DNA of 64,000 bases, taken from NCBI RefSeq assembly GCF_023703465.1, contig NZ_JAMQGP010000001.1, positions 496,001 to 560,000 of the forward strand, written 5' to 3'. Made by a program: the position numbers and the translations under genes. The DNA comes from Echinimonas agarilytica (GTDB lineage: Bacteria; Pseudomonadota; Gammaproteobacteria; Enterobacterales; Neiellaceae). The stretch's first letter is position 1. Every line of letters begins with the position of its first letter. Below are positions 49,831 to 59,506 of the stretch, one piece after another. Under the pieces are notes generated by a model. That model was not told where the DNA came from. It did no database searches and saw nothing but the letters and a program-made list of their open reading frames with translations.

Positions 49831-49869
49831 TCTAACTTATTTGAAACAATTGTATGGTCTTTGCAAGTG

Positions 49870-49891
49870 CCGCCCCTATACATAGGGGCGG
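49870..49891. terminator. Stem-loop after GH43
   Basis: CCGCCCCTA-TACA-TAGGGGCGG forms a perfect nine-base stem, 40 bases after the GH43 stop. No T tract follows, so it may stabilise the mRNA end or work with Rho. Confidence 0.6.
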
Positions 49892-49905
49892 TGTGCCCTT
49901 AGGTA

Positions 49906-50409
49906 TTAAAACCCACCTGACCAAGCGTCAAACTCATCAATAATATCGATCTCGGCCTGTGATTTAGGGGCGGGGTAGTAAGGCAGTCCTAGTCGTTTGT
50001 TCGACGGAAGAAGCACCCAGTCTGGCGTGATTTTTACGCGTGATATCTGCTGGCCTGCATTCATGCGTAAATACATGTAGTAACCGTCAGCGTGGGTATT
50101 GGCGTAGCTTGCGATCTGCGCCACGTCTCCAGAAGGTAACTTTACTTTGCGCCCCAACGGAAATAATTGGTGTAGTGCAAAGCTCGCATGCGCATCTTCC
50201 AAACAACCTTGTTTAAACCGATGCAAGCCTATGGCTGTGGACGTTGTGCGATGAGTCCAACCTACGAGCAATAGCCCACTTAATGAGTCTTTAAAGGGCT
50301 GACCAATTGGGAGACCTTCACTAGAGATAAACTGAACCACTAAAGCGTCGTCATCTTGTTCCAAAATATTCAGGAACTGCTCGCCGGTTTTATCCGCTAA
50401 TAGTTTCAT
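49906..50409 (-). CDS. Hypothetical protein in the sulfated-galactan locus
   Basis: A 167-residue soluble protein without signal peptide or membrane span. It begins MKLLADKTGEQFLNILEQDDDALVVQF and ends near IDEFDAWSGGF. It contains a central segment with VGWTHRTTSTAIGLHRF and the terminal PAPKSQAEIDIIDEFDAWSGGF. I do not recognise a family. It lies between GH43 and the TonB-dependent receptor, on the strand opposite to both. Confidence 0.6.
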   Translation of the reverse strand: MKLLADKTGEQFLNILEQDDDALVVQFISSEGLPIGQPFKDSLSGLLLVGWTHRTTSTAIGLHRFKQGCLEDAHASFALHQLFPLGRKVKLPSGDVAQIASYANTHADGYYMYLRMNAGQQISRVKITPDWVLLPSNKRLGLPYYPAPKSQAEIDIIDEFDAWSGGF

Positions 50410-50829
50410 TGTGTTTACCGTTCATGATCTGAACCGTCATTTTATGATCCCTGCCATTTATTGCGTATGCCTTAGGTCAATCCACACACTAAAAGTGTTG
50501 TCGCGAGCAGTTTTGAGCGCTTCAGAAAAGATAAGTTCCCTTTCAAATTTTGTCTTTGGGGTGCTAACAGCGCGGCCAATAAACTTACTGGTCAAGACAA
50601 CTTGATCTTCATCAAACTAATTGGTAAGCATCTTGGTTATTACCTTAAATATGACCGATATGATCACATTGGAATAACATCTTGGTTGAACATTTAATCG
50701 GTGCATGAAAGTATCTGGGCGTTTTTTAACCATAAAAACAGTTTGAAAAAGCGATCATACGATTCACAAAAAGTGGCTTAGAAGGATTTAGTTGTACTTA
50801 AAAAAAGCCACAAAACAAGGACTAAAGGA
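50410..50829. other. Upstream region of the TonB-dependent receptor
   Basis: A 420-base AT-rich region. It contains the ten-base direct repeat CATCTTGGTT at 50629-50638 and 50678-50687 (49 bases apart), the flanking GGTAA/TTACC pair around the first copy, and AAAGGA before the receptor start. No gene is visible. The repeats could bind the regulator of the receptor. Confidence 0.4.
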
Positions 50830-53736
50830 ATGCACTTTAAATTATCAAAAGTTGCTCTGTCAGTTGTTTCTGCAACGACGATGGCAATAACCTTTGCAGC
50901 CCATGCTCAAGATGAAAATACCCCAGCCGATCCTCAGTCTGATGTTGAGGTGATTGAAGTAACAGGCATACAGCAGAGCTTGTCTGCTGCCGCAAGCTTT
51001 AAACGCAGTGATTCACGTATTGTTGATGTGATTGTGGCCGAAGACATTGGTAAGTTACCCGACAATAACATTGCCGAAACTTTGCAGCGTATCACCGGGG
51101 TTTCTATTAATCGTGATATGGGAGTCGGTTCAGACGTTTCAATTCGTGGCTTGCCGCAAAACCGAGTGGAACTCAATGGCCGTTCGACCTTGGGTGATGG
51201 ACGAAATGGTGTTGATTTTCAGGATTTTCCGTCAGATTTTCTATCGGGAATTGAGGTGGTTAAATCACCCACGCCGAAGATGATTGAAGGTGCATTAGGA
51301 GGCACCATTAACCTTAAAACGCAGCGCCCTCTCGATCTAAAAGAAACGCTCGCATCGGTTTCTGTCAAAGGTGAATATACTGAAAATGCAGAAGATTGGG
51401 GTCCTATCTTGTTTGCCACATATGGGGACAAGTGGGAGTTAAGCTCAGGCGGCACCATTGGTATGATTGCCAGCGTTAGTTATTTAGATCGAAAACTCAC
51501 GCAGCACGAGTCTCGTGTGGGTTTTAAAGTAGAGCCGCTGAATGTAAATCAAGCCGACATCGATAGCGGTAAAGTTGATGCAGACCGGAACTACATCATT
51601 CCTCACGAATATACTTACTTTCCCGAAGTGGATGAACGTGAACGCTCAGCGGCTAATATTGCCTTGCAATGGATGCCTGAATCTGAAGACGGTAATGTCT
51701 ACTTAGAAGCCGCCTTTACAAAACGCGAAGGCAACAATCAGGCGTTTTCGCCCTTGTCGATTGCTCACTCTCCTTTTAGTACCGATGCCGAACGCAATGC
51801 TGATTATTCCATCGATGGGAAAGGCCAGCTCAATAGTTACTACGACTCAGACGTTTTATTCATTAACCGGACAGAGTCTGAGTTCCGAGAAACAGATTCA
51901 ATGACCCTTGCTTTGGGAACGGAGTGGTCATTTGAAGATCAGTGGCTGGTTACGGCCGAAGTGAGCCACGCTACTTCAGACTCCTTTGAACCATATTATG
52001 ACATGCGTTTCTATGCCATTGATCCAGAGGGCGAAGCACTCGCGCCTGAAGACAACAACTATTGGCAAGGTGGTGTGAGTTATTACAGCAACAATGACCA
52101 TGTGCCGTCGGTGGTATTGGAAGACCCAAACACTTTTACCAATCAAGACAATTGGGCGTTACGCCGCTACGACGTGCGTGACAACCATATTGATAACGAA
52201 GAAACTGCGGGCCGTTTAGATTTTAGTTACTACGAGCCTGTGTCTGGCTTTGACATGCTTACAGCGGTTGATTTTGGTGTGCGTTACACCGAACGTGATT
52301 ACGAGAAAAAACAATACAACCTCAAGCTCGACAACCTGCACAAAAGCTTAATTGATTATGGTCCTGACGGCCTGCCTGATACTGATGACGATGAATACAT
52401 TACCATCACTATGCCTGAGTTTCCGGCCGGAACGATTAAAGAGTACGACTTTGACGCCTTTCCTGACGACAGCGCCCAATTCGATTTAGATCGCTTTGTA
52501 ATGTTTGATAATAATATCCTTCAAAACCAAACGCGTACGGGTGAGATTATTGGTTCGTTGTTGCAAGGCACGAACATGGAAACAGATGGCAAATTGGTCT
52601 TTAACACCGATGAATATGCCACTGTAGGTGAAGATACCTTAGCCGCTTATATTCAGCTGAACTTCGACACTGATATTGCCGGTATGCCGTTCAAAACTGT
52701 ATTTGGAGGGCGCTATGTGGCCACAGATATTGAGGTTGAAGCATATGCAGAAGACGTCAATGGCAACATTGTGTTGGTGAAAGAAACATCCGACTACTCC
52801 GACTTTTTACCGAGCTTAAACGCCAGCCTAGAAGTGGTGGACGACACCATTGTTCGCTTCGCCGCGGCAAAAGTCATGCGCCGAGCAGACTTTGAAGAGC
52901 TAAGTCCAGGTTACATTGTTAATGCTGACAGCACTGAAGCGACGCGCGGTAACCCAGGTTTGGAGCCTTATCGAGCAACGCAATACGACATTTCAGTGGA
53001 GTATTATTGGGGAGACTCAAACATGGTGTCGGCTGCTATTTTTTATAAAGACGTAGAATCATTCTTAACGACGGCAACCGAATGCTGGGATAACCCTGAG
53101 TATGTTGCTGTTTCGAATGAAGTGAACCGAGGCGATATGTGTTTCTTGGATGGCCGAGGGGGAGCGCCAGATGCGTCTACACCACTGACAGACATTGGTT
53201 TGACGACCACATTTGATACCAATGGCGACAGCGGTAAAGTGGAAGGTGTTGAATTGGCGTATCAGCAAGTGTTTGATATGGGCGTGGGGGCATCGTTGAA
53301 CTACACCTATGCCGACAGTGAGGATCCCAATGGTTCGCCATTGCTTGATATTTCAAAAGATACCGTCAATGCTGCTATTTTCTACGAAAAGCACGGCTTC
53401 ACTACACGTTTGGCCTACACCTATAGAAGTCGCTTTTTGGAAGATGACAACGAGGGGCGTATGAAGCGTATTGGGCGTGAGATGTGTGTGAATGCGAGTT
53501 GTGTAGACGCCAATGGCGATAGCTATACCGACCCAACAGCGCGCGAATCATATCGTGAGTCAATGAAGCAATTAGATTGGTCGGGGTCGTACGATTTCAA
53601 TAAGAACCTTCGCGTTCAAGCCGATATCGTAAACATTACCGAAGAGCCAACTCGAGATGCGGCCTTTAACGGGTCTGTGTACCAGATTCGCCAAGCCGAT
53701 AGACGCTTTACTGTGGGAATGCGTTACAAGTTCTAA
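50830..53736 (+). CDS. TonB-dependent outer-membrane receptor (oligosaccharide-type)
   Basis: A 968-residue TonB-dependent transporter. The signal peptide ends near AHA-Q (about residue 26), followed by a candidate TonB box (VEVIEVTG, residues 39-46), a plug domain with LPDNNIAETLQRITGVSINR and VSIRGLPQNRVELNGRS, and a long beta-barrel ending in a terminal phenylalanine (VGMRYKF). It belongs to the large carbohydrate-type TBDR group (IAETLQRITGV pattern), so it is the likely outer-membrane importer for oligosaccharides of this locus. No SusD-like partner is present, as expected in Gammaproteobacteria. A terminator follows. Confidence 0.92.
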   Translation: MHFKLSKVALSVVSATTMAITFAAHAQDENTPADPQSDVEVIEVTGIQQSLSAAASFKRSDSRIVDVIVAEDIGKLPDNNIAETLQRITGVSINRDMGVGSDVSIRGLPQNRVELNGRSTLGDGRNGVDFQDFPSDFLSGIEVVKSPTPKMIEGALGGTINLKTQRPLDLKETLASVSVKGEYTENAEDWGPILFATYGDKWELSSGGTIGMIASVSYLDRKLTQHESRVGFKVEPLNVNQADIDSGKVDADRNYIIPHEYTYFPEVDERERSAANIALQWMPESEDGNVYLEAAFTKREGNNQAFSPLSIAHSPFSTDAERNADYSIDGKGQLNSYYDSDVLFINRTESEFRETDSMTLALGTEWSFEDQWLVTAEVSHATSDSFEPYYDMRFYAIDPEGEALAPEDNNYWQGGVSYYSNNDHVPSVVLEDPNTFTNQDNWALRRYDVRDNHIDNEETAGRLDFSYYEPVSGFDMLTAVDFGVRYTERDYEKKQYNLKLDNLHKSLIDYGPDGLPDTDDDEYITITMPEFPAGTIKEYDFDAFPDDSAQFDLDRFVMFDNNILQNQTRTGEIIGSLLQGTNMETDGKLVFNTDEYATVGEDTLAAYIQLNFDTDIAGMPFKTVFGGRYVATDIEVEAYAEDVNGNIVLVKETSDYSDFLPSLNASLEVVDDTIVRFAAAKVMRRADFEELSPGYIVNADSTEATRGNPGLEPYRATQYDISVEYYWGDSNMVSAAIFYKDVESFLTTATECWDNPEYVAVSNEVNRGDMCFLDGRGGAPDASTPLTDIGLTTTFDTNGDSGKVEGVELAYQQVFDMGVGASLNYTYADSEDPNGSPLLDISKDTVNAAIFYEKHGFTTRLAYTYRSRFLEDDNEGRMKRIGREMCVNASCVDANGDSYTDPTARESYRESMKQLDWSGSYDFNKNLRVQADIVNITEEPTRDAAFNGSVYQIRQADRRFTVGMRYKF

Positions 53737-53752
53737 TTGGATTTAGAACACC

Positions 53753-53784
53753 CAAAAAAAGAGCCCGCAGAAGCGGGCTCTTTT
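53753..53784. terminator. Terminator between TBDR and GH127
   Basis: GAGCCCGC-AGAA-GCGGGCTC hairpin with A7 on the left and T4 on the right, between two convergent genes. Confidence 0.9.
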
Positions 53785-53806
53785 ACGGGCTTGCAATACT
53801 TAAACT

Positions 53807-55789
53807 TTATTTCCAAATGATCGGCATGAATACCGTCATTTCCGCGGTGCCTCGGTTGCTCCAGGCAAAGTAAGGAACAAACTGAGCGTCATGCTGTTGC
53901 CATACTGGCTTAGATACGTTGCGATACATGCTTTGCTCTGAATCGGAACGCAGTTGAACAGACCCTTCAATTGTGGTCACTCCACCTAAGAAGTCGGTTT
54001 TGTGTTGTGCTTTTAATTCAGTATCACCCGAGATATACACATCTAAAATACCGGTGTTTTCAGGTAAGTCTGGCGACTCAATGCAATACACCAATGGGCC
54101 ACGCTTAATGGCAACTTGGTTGCGAATTTCTTCAATGCGCGGATGGCCTTCAACAAAGTTGATCTCCATTGGCATCTCTAAAGTGATGGTGTCACCGGCA
54201 GCCCATACACGGTTAATGTTGGCAAACTCACCGGCTTTGACTTCAACGCCGCAATCTTGGCCATTGACCAATACAGTTGCTTGACGCGCCCAGCCTGGAA
54301 TACGCAACATCAAATCAAACGCGGTATCTTTACATGCGTCAATGGTAATGCTTACGCTTCCATTCCATGGGTAATGAGTGGATTGAGTGAGCTGAATATT
54401 CGAACCATCGAGCAACTGAGTATCGAGTTTATTGCCGCCATACAAATTTACGGCGAGGCCGTTGTCAGAAAGGCTATAAGCCCAGCCCGAAACTTTAGCC
54501 ACAGTCCGAACAATATTCGGTGGGCAACAGAAGCATTCGATGTATTCTTCGCGGTCTGCTGATTCTGTGCAGTCACAGTGATCTGAATACTCACGTTGGC
54601 CGTGATTCATGCGCAATGGGTTGGCATAGAAGTACTTCATGCCATCTTCACTAATACCGACCATGGCACTATTGTGTAATACCAACTCCATGATGTCTGC
54701 GTACTTTGACTCGCCGTGGAGACCCAGCATGCGCCAGTTAAACATGGCGTTCGATATGTTGGCACAAGTCTCATTGTATGCAGTTGAGTTGGGCATCATG
54801 TAGTCATCAATGAACCCTTCGTGGATCATATTTTGATCGTCGTACGCACCGTGGTGACACTGACCAAAGGCACCCGTCACATACATTTTCTTTTCTACTG
54901 CGCTGGCCCAAATTCGATCGAGTGCGTCAGCAATTTCTTTGTCGCCTGTTTCTGCGTAAACATCAGCCGCACCTGAGTACAAATACATGCCTGTTACTGC
55001 ATGGCCTACGGCCTCTTTTTCCTCGCGCAAAGGCGTTTTCATTTGGCACTGATCGCCGGTGAACCAATATGGAACAGAGTCATGCAAGTCCATCGGAACG
55101 GAGCCGCGCATGGTGACAAAAATATCGGCTAAGTCGAGGTAGGTTTTATTGCGTGTTTCGCGGTAAAGCTCTACCAAAGCCATAATTTGTGATGGGTTGA
55201 AGCCAAAGCGAGCAAGCTCAGGATCTTTGGATTTGAACACTTCGTAAAGGTAATCCGCATGGCGAACAGAAAGCTCGAACCAGTTCGTTTTGCCGGTTAA
55301 GCGCTTATGAATGATACCACTTGTAATAAAGTGACCTGAGTTATACAGTTCGTGGTCACACACTTCTTTATAGCGTGGCTTATCAAGGATTTGGTTGTGT
55401 GTATGAATGTAGCCGTCATCGGTAATTGCTTTGGCAAACACGTCGATAATTTCGTCTAATTCAGCAATGATAGACTCATCTTTATTAATACCGTAGATGT
55501 AACACGCAGCTTCCATCCACTTATAGAAGTCACCATCATGCCAGAGCATTCCTTTGGCTTCGCCTTGTTGAAGGCCTGCAACAATTTTAAAATTGTTGTA
55601 AGCGTGGCCAACGTCACCTTTTAAAAGGCTGCCCATGTGCGGCACCATCACTTCTGCGGCGAGCTTTTGTTTTTCTGCCCAGAAGCCTTCAGTCCACTGA
55701 CAGTCGCCGAAGTTGATTGCTTTCAACTTAACGAATGGACTCTGTGAAGTTGCTGTAATTGCTTTATCTTGTACGTGTAAAGCTTTCAT
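53807..55789 (-). CDS. GH127-family glycosidase (DUF1680 / HypBA1-like), cytoplasmic
   Basis: A 660-residue enzyme with no signal peptide, so it acts on imported oligosaccharides. An (alpha/alpha)6-barrel is followed by beta-sandwich domains. The catalytic residues of GH127 are conserved with the right spacing: Glu324 in IHEGF (acid/base), Glu340 and Cys342 in NETCANIS, and Cys421-Cys422 in ECFCCPPN, which bind zinc and supply the thiolate nucleophile. GH127 includes beta-L-arabinofuranosidases, and members in carrageenan loci act as 3,6-anhydro-D-galactosidases. The latter fits this locus but is not proven by sequence. The ATG at 55789 (AAGGAATC upstream) is 37 bases after the SMP-30-like gene. 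Confidence 0.88.
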   Translation of the reverse strand: MKALHVQDKAITATSQSPFVKLKAINFGDCQWTEGFWAEKQKLAAEVMVPHMGSLLKGDVGHAYNNFKIVAGLQQGEAKGMLWHDGDFYKWMEAACYIYGINKDESIIAELDEIIDVFAKAITDDGYIHTHNQILDKPRYKEVCDHELYNSGHFITSGIIHKRLTGKTNWFELSVRHADYLYEVFKSKDPELARFGFNPSQIMALVELYRETRNKTYLDLADIFVTMRGSVPMDLHDSVPYWFTGDQCQMKTPLREEKEAVGHAVTGMYLYSGAADVYAETGDKEIADALDRIWASAVEKKMYVTGAFGQCHHGAYDDQNMIHEGFIDDYMMPNSTAYNETCANISNAMFNWRMLGLHGESKYADIMELVLHNSAMVGISEDGMKYFYANPLRMNHGQREYSDHCDCTESADREEYIECFCCPPNIVRTVAKVSGWAYSLSDNGLAVNLYGGNKLDTQLLDGSNIQLTQSTHYPWNGSVSITIDACKDTAFDLMLRIPGWARQATVLVNGQDCGVEVKAGEFANINRVWAAGDTITLEMPMEINFVEGHPRIEEIRNQVAIKRGPLVYCIESPDLPENTGILDVYISGDTELKAQHKTDFLGGVTTIEGSVQLRSDSEQSMYRNVSKPVWQQHDAQFVPYFAWSNRGTAEMTVFMPIIWK

Positions 55790-55826
55790 ACATTGATTCC
55801 TTGTTTCTATTATTGGCAAGCTGGAA

Positions 55827-56909
55827 CTACTTCAACTCTATATACGATAGAGTGTATGGCTTGCTGTGTTCACTGTTGCGTAGGCCATGATTTGTCATCA
55901 AATCAAAGTTTGAAATGACTAATTTGTCTTGGTAAACAATTAAGTCGGCTGGCTGATCTATCTGCCCGTTAGAACCATCGTTATCAGAATAGTCAGCTAA
56001 TTTAATCACTTGTTGTTGCTCGGTGATTTTAAAAATTTGGTTGAGCCCAAACCCCGCTAAGTAGAGGTTTCCTTCATCGTCAAAAGCTAAGCCGTCGATA
56101 CGCGTATCGTTTGGCAGGCTTGCATATAAGTGGTGTTCGGTGACGTTTCCGTGCTTATCTTGAGTGAGCTGATAGACTTCGCTATCACCTAGATTCGCGG
56201 CAAATAATGTTCCGTTTGGAGAAAATGCAATGCCGTCGAGTCCAAACCCGATGCTTGGGTTTTGCGTTTCTATGCTGAAAATCAATTGCTCATCATCCAA
56301 CGTATTGGCGACTTTGACATTGCGATCGGAGGCATTGAAGCGATAAATCGCACTGATATTCTTGCTCGACTTCACATTTGGCATGTTTAATTGAGTGATA
56401 TAAATAGCTCCATCGCGGTAGCGCAGACCATTGGGATTAATACCCGATGCAATCACTTCAGTGTTGAGCAATTTGTTTTTGTCGAAGCTCATTTTTAAGA
56501 TGCGGCCATGCTTAATTCCACGCGAATCAGCCACATACAAATCGCCATTGTCGTCATATGCAATGCCCATCGGGTTGGCTTTGCGTGTGAGATTCAACGT
56601 GGGAATGGTGGCTAAGTGAGCAACCTCGCCATTTGGCGCGATGGAAAGCAGTTCGCCTTGTAATTTATTGTTGGCAAAATTAGGGCATGACAGTGTTAAG
56701 CTGCCGTCTGGGGCGATTGCAAACGCATCCGGCGTAGGGCAATTGTCCGTTAGATTGGCAAATAATTTGGCAGGTTGAATGTTGTTTTGTGTGTCTGCTG
56801 CTTGTGCATTAACGCTTAATAGCAATGCGCTGATCACATAACCTGCAATAGTTGTGTGGGGGCCTAGCGCACCTTTTAGCCAGCGAAATGAGTATTGCCT
56901 AACCATCAT
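55827..56909 (-). CDS. Exported SMP-30/gluconolactonase-like beta-propeller protein
   Basis: A 360-residue protein with a signal peptide (SALLLSVNAQA-A, ending near residue 37) and a six-bladed-propeller pattern: MGIAYDDNGDLYVADSR, INPNGLRYRDGAIYITQ, LDGIAFSPNGTLFAANLGDS and IDGLAFDDEGNLYLAGFG. SMP-30/gluconolactonase-type enzymes open sugar lactones, which would fit a sugar-acid pathway, but a periplasmic location and unknown metal residues leave NHL-type binding proteins as an alternative. The start at 56909 has AGGA four bases upstream (56906 is equally possible). It is divergent from the MFS gene around an operator-like palindrome. Confidence 0.7.
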   Translation of the reverse strand: MMVRQYSFRWLKGALGPHTTIAGYVISALLLSVNAQAADTQNNIQPAKLFANLTDNCPTPDAFAIAPDGSLTLSCPNFANNKLQGELLSIAPNGEVAHLATIPTLNLTRKANPMGIAYDDNGDLYVADSRGIKHGRILKMSFDKNKLLNTEVIASGINPNGLRYRDGAIYITQLNMPNVKSSKNISAIYRFNASDRNVKVANTLDDEQLIFSIETQNPSIGFGLDGIAFSPNGTLFAANLGDSEVYQLTQDKHGNVTEHHLYASLPNDTRIDGLAFDDEGNLYLAGFGLNQIFKITEQQQVIKLADYSDNDGSNGQIDQPADLIVYQDKLVISNFDLMTNHGLRNSEHSKPYTLSYIELK

Positions 56910-56971
56910 GTCATCCTGCCGTTGTTGCATGTCAAAACTTTTGAATAAGTTTATTGAGTTTACAAATTTTT

Positions 56972-56986
56972 AAACATAGTATGTTT
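56972..56986. promoter_or_regulatory. Palindromic operator between SMP-30-like gene and MFS gene
   Basis: AAACATAGTATGTTT is a perfect odd palindrome (AAACAT-N3-ATGTTT). It lies 63 bases upstream of the SMP-30-like start and 36 bases upstream of the MFS start. The same pattern appears in front of the sulfatase gene at 61322 and, with two mismatches, in front of the GntR gene. Confidence 0.65.
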
Positions 56987-57021
56987 GAAATGATGTGATG
57001 TACACAGGTTTTTAACAAATT

Positions 57022-58590
57022 ATGAGAAAAAATCCAGATCATCTTGTCACCCAATACTCTTTAATTGCCGCCTTTGGTGGTTTTGTATTTGGGCTTGATG
57101 CAGCTAACATCTCAGGGGCGTTACGCTTTGTGAGTTCGTTGTTCGAATTAGACAGCCTTCAGCAAGGAACGGTTGTCGGTTGTGCCTTGCTAGGAGTGAT
57201 TGTTGCTCTGCTGTTTACAGGCACTCTGTGTGAAAAGTTCGGACGCTCTAAAGTGTTGCTCGGAATTGGTTTTACCTACTCCTTGTCATCCCTTCTATCC
57301 GCCACTGCTGTGAGTTATGAAATGCTGGTGGTAGGTCGCTTCATTGGTGGAGTGGCATTTGCATCAATCACCGTCTCAGCCATGTATATTGGCGAAATCG
57401 CTCCGCCAGAAAAACGCGGCAAGTTCGTTTCTATCAATCAGTTCATGATTGGTTTGGGGCTGTTAGTTGCCTTTGTGGTGAACTATTTCCTCATTAAAGC
57501 AATGGATGGAATCAGTTGGATTAATAACGACAATGTTTGGCGTGTCATGCTGGGGGCCGAACTCATTGCGAATGCTGTTTGGGTCGCATTGCTACTTCGT
57601 ATTCCTGAATCTCCTCGTTGGTTGATCTCTAAGAATAGAGATGATGAGGCGACGGCGATTTTTCATAAAATTGCGCCGCCCGAGCAGGTCGAAAGCTTAA
57701 CTAGAGAAGTGAAGCAAAGCTTAAGCGCAGCCAACCAGTTAGATACAATGGGGCAAGTGAAAGAGCTATTTAGCCGCCGCATGCGCTTTGTTCTGTTTCT
57801 TGCCGCTTGCTATGCAATTGTGCAAGGTGCAACAGGCATGAATGCGGTTCTATTTTTTGCACCCATGGTGTTTGAACAAGTAGGCATGAGTGTTGAGAAC
57901 ACGTTCTTACAAACCATCGCTACAGGTGCGGTAGGCCTCGCGGCTACTTTCATCGCTATTGGCTTTGTTGAAAAACTCGGGCGACGGATTTTGACTATCG
58001 CAGGGCTCAGCCTTGTGGTGTTAGCTCATGGCGCAACTTGGTTAGGGTTTAGCCAAGCGAACTATGTATTTGATGACCGAGCGATTACAGCGATTGAGCA
58101 ACAGCTGGAGGCTCAGCAGATTGATATCAGTAAGATAGCGCCTATGGCCGGACAAACATACGACAGTGATGTCGCGCTTAAACGTGCTCTTGCAGAGCAG
58201 TTTGATAAGAAAGAATTCCCCTTGGTCAGCGGTTTTATCATTAATGAGACTATTAAAGACGTGAATGCTGCGCTGGTGTTATTTGGCATCTTTGCATTCC
58301 TAGCCGCATTTAATTTGTCGATTGGACCGATTATGTGGGTCATTTTCTCTGAGATATTTCCTAACTCAGTGCGCAGCGTGGCTTTGCCATTCGCTGCACT
58401 CATTCAAACGGTTTCGTCTTGGAGTATTCAGCAATTCTTCCCATGGCAACTCAACAACATGGGCGTATCAACCATCTTCTTGATCTATGCTGCGCTGGGC
58501 TTAGTGGGGCTCGTTGTCATGTGGTTTGCATTGCCAGAAACCAAGGGTAAGTCAATTGAAGCCATTGAGCTGGAATTAGCCAAAGCATAA
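57022..58590 (+). CDS. Sugar-porter MFS transporter
   Basis: A 522-residue inner-membrane symporter of the sugar-porter family with twelve predicted spans. Signature segments: VVGRFIGGVAFASITVSAMYIGEIAPPEKRG (loop 4-5 region), RIPESPRWLI after helix 6, and PETKGKSIEAIE after helix 12. A long loop after helix 8 (about residues 355-410) is larger than usual. It probably imports the mono- or disaccharide released in the periplasm. It leads a likely MFS-dgoK-dgoA operon, 13 bases before dgoK. Confidence 0.92.
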   Translation: MRKNPDHLVTQYSLIAAFGGFVFGLDAANISGALRFVSSLFELDSLQQGTVVGCALLGVIVALLFTGTLCEKFGRSKVLLGIGFTYSLSSLLSATAVSYEMLVVGRFIGGVAFASITVSAMYIGEIAPPEKRGKFVSINQFMIGLGLLVAFVVNYFLIKAMDGISWINNDNVWRVMLGAELIANAVWVALLLRIPESPRWLISKNRDDEATAIFHKIAPPEQVESLTREVKQSLSAANQLDTMGQVKELFSRRMRFVLFLAACYAIVQGATGMNAVLFFAPMVFEQVGMSVENTFLQTIATGAVGLAATFIAIGFVEKLGRRILTIAGLSLVVLAHGATWLGFSQANYVFDDRAITAIEQQLEAQQIDISKIAPMAGQTYDSDVALKRALAEQFDKKEFPLVSGFIINETIKDVNAALVLFGIFAFLAAFNLSIGPIMWVIFSEIFPNSVRSVALPFAALIQTVSSWSIQQFFPWQLNNMGVSTIFLIYAALGLVGLVVMWFALPETKGKSIEAIELELAKA

Positions 58591-58603
58591 GGACAATAGA
58601 GTC

Positions 58604-59506
58604 ATGACGTTGATTCAGTGTAAATACCTGATCATTGATTGGGGCACGACTAACTTCAGAGCATTTGCAATGTCGGCTGAGCATCAATTGCTGGCAATGC
58701 AAGAGCACCCATTAGGCATTTTACAAGTGGAAAATGCCCAGTTTGAATCGGCTTTAAAAAGAGTGCTAGAAGGTTGGATTGACGACTATAGTGCGGTTCC
58801 CGTGTTTATGGCTGGAATGATTGGGTCGCTTAAAGGTTGGGTCAATGTACCTTACGCCACGACACCTGTGGATTGCACAAAGCTCACTGAGAAAGCGCAT
58901 CAATTTAAGCTTTCTTGGGGCGCAAATGCGGTGATTTTACCGGGTGTTTGTCACCAGTATGAAGGCGACAAGTATGATGTGATCCGAGGTGAAGAAATCC
59001 AAGCTCTCGGCTTGGCTAAAATCATGAATTCTGCCGATTATCACGCGATTTTACCGGGCACTCACAGTAAGCACTTGGAGTTTAAAGGCAATACCCTTTA
59101 TCACTTCGCCAGCTTTCTAACCGGTGAATTGTATTCGGTTATTTCTAAGCACACCTTACTAGGTCGCGATTTACCGAAAGCTCTCGGAGATGAGGCTATC
59201 TTTTTGAAGGGGGTGAATGAGGCGCAGCAAGGCGCCTTTGCCAATCGCTTGTTTTTAGCTTGGACACATCGCTTATTTCAAAATCTCACCGCCGAGCAAA
59301 TTCCCGATTATTTGTCTGGTTTGCTCATCGGTTTTGAATTAAGAGAACTTGATAGTCAACGCGTGTATATCGTGGGGGGCGATCAGTTGTCGAAGTTATA
59401 TTTACAAGCGTCAACAGCACTCGGCATTGAAGCCACAGTTGTGGAAGGTAACGAATGCTTCTTAGCTGGAATGAGCGTTTTGATTGAGGAATTGTTAGAT
59501 GATTGA
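58604..59506 (+). CDS. dgoK: 2-dehydro-3-deoxygalactonokinase (DgoK)
   Basis: Kinase that phosphorylates 2-keto-3-deoxy-D-galactonate to KDPGal with ATP. The 300-residue length fits the DgoK family. The N-terminal nucleotide-binding loop is LIIDWGTTNFRAFAM; the region with VIRGEEIQALGLAKI and LPGTHSKHLEF is typical. It overlaps the aldolase gene by eight bases. It serves D-galactonate catabolism and also the end of the 3,6-anhydro-D-galactose route. Confidence 0.93.
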   Translation: MTLIQCKYLIIDWGTTNFRAFAMSAEHQLLAMQEHPLGILQVENAQFESALKRVLEGWIDDYSAVPVFMAGMIGSLKGWVNVPYATTPVDCTKLTEKAHQFKLSWGANAVILPGVCHQYEGDKYDVIRGEEIQALGLAKIMNSADYHAILPGTHSKHLEFKGNTLYHFASFLTGELYSVISKHTLLGRDLPKALGDEAIFLKGVNEAQQGAFANRLFLAWTHRLFQNLTAEQIPDYLSGLLIGFELRELDSQRVYIVGGDQLSKLYLQASTALGIEATVVEGNECFLAGMSVLIEELLDD

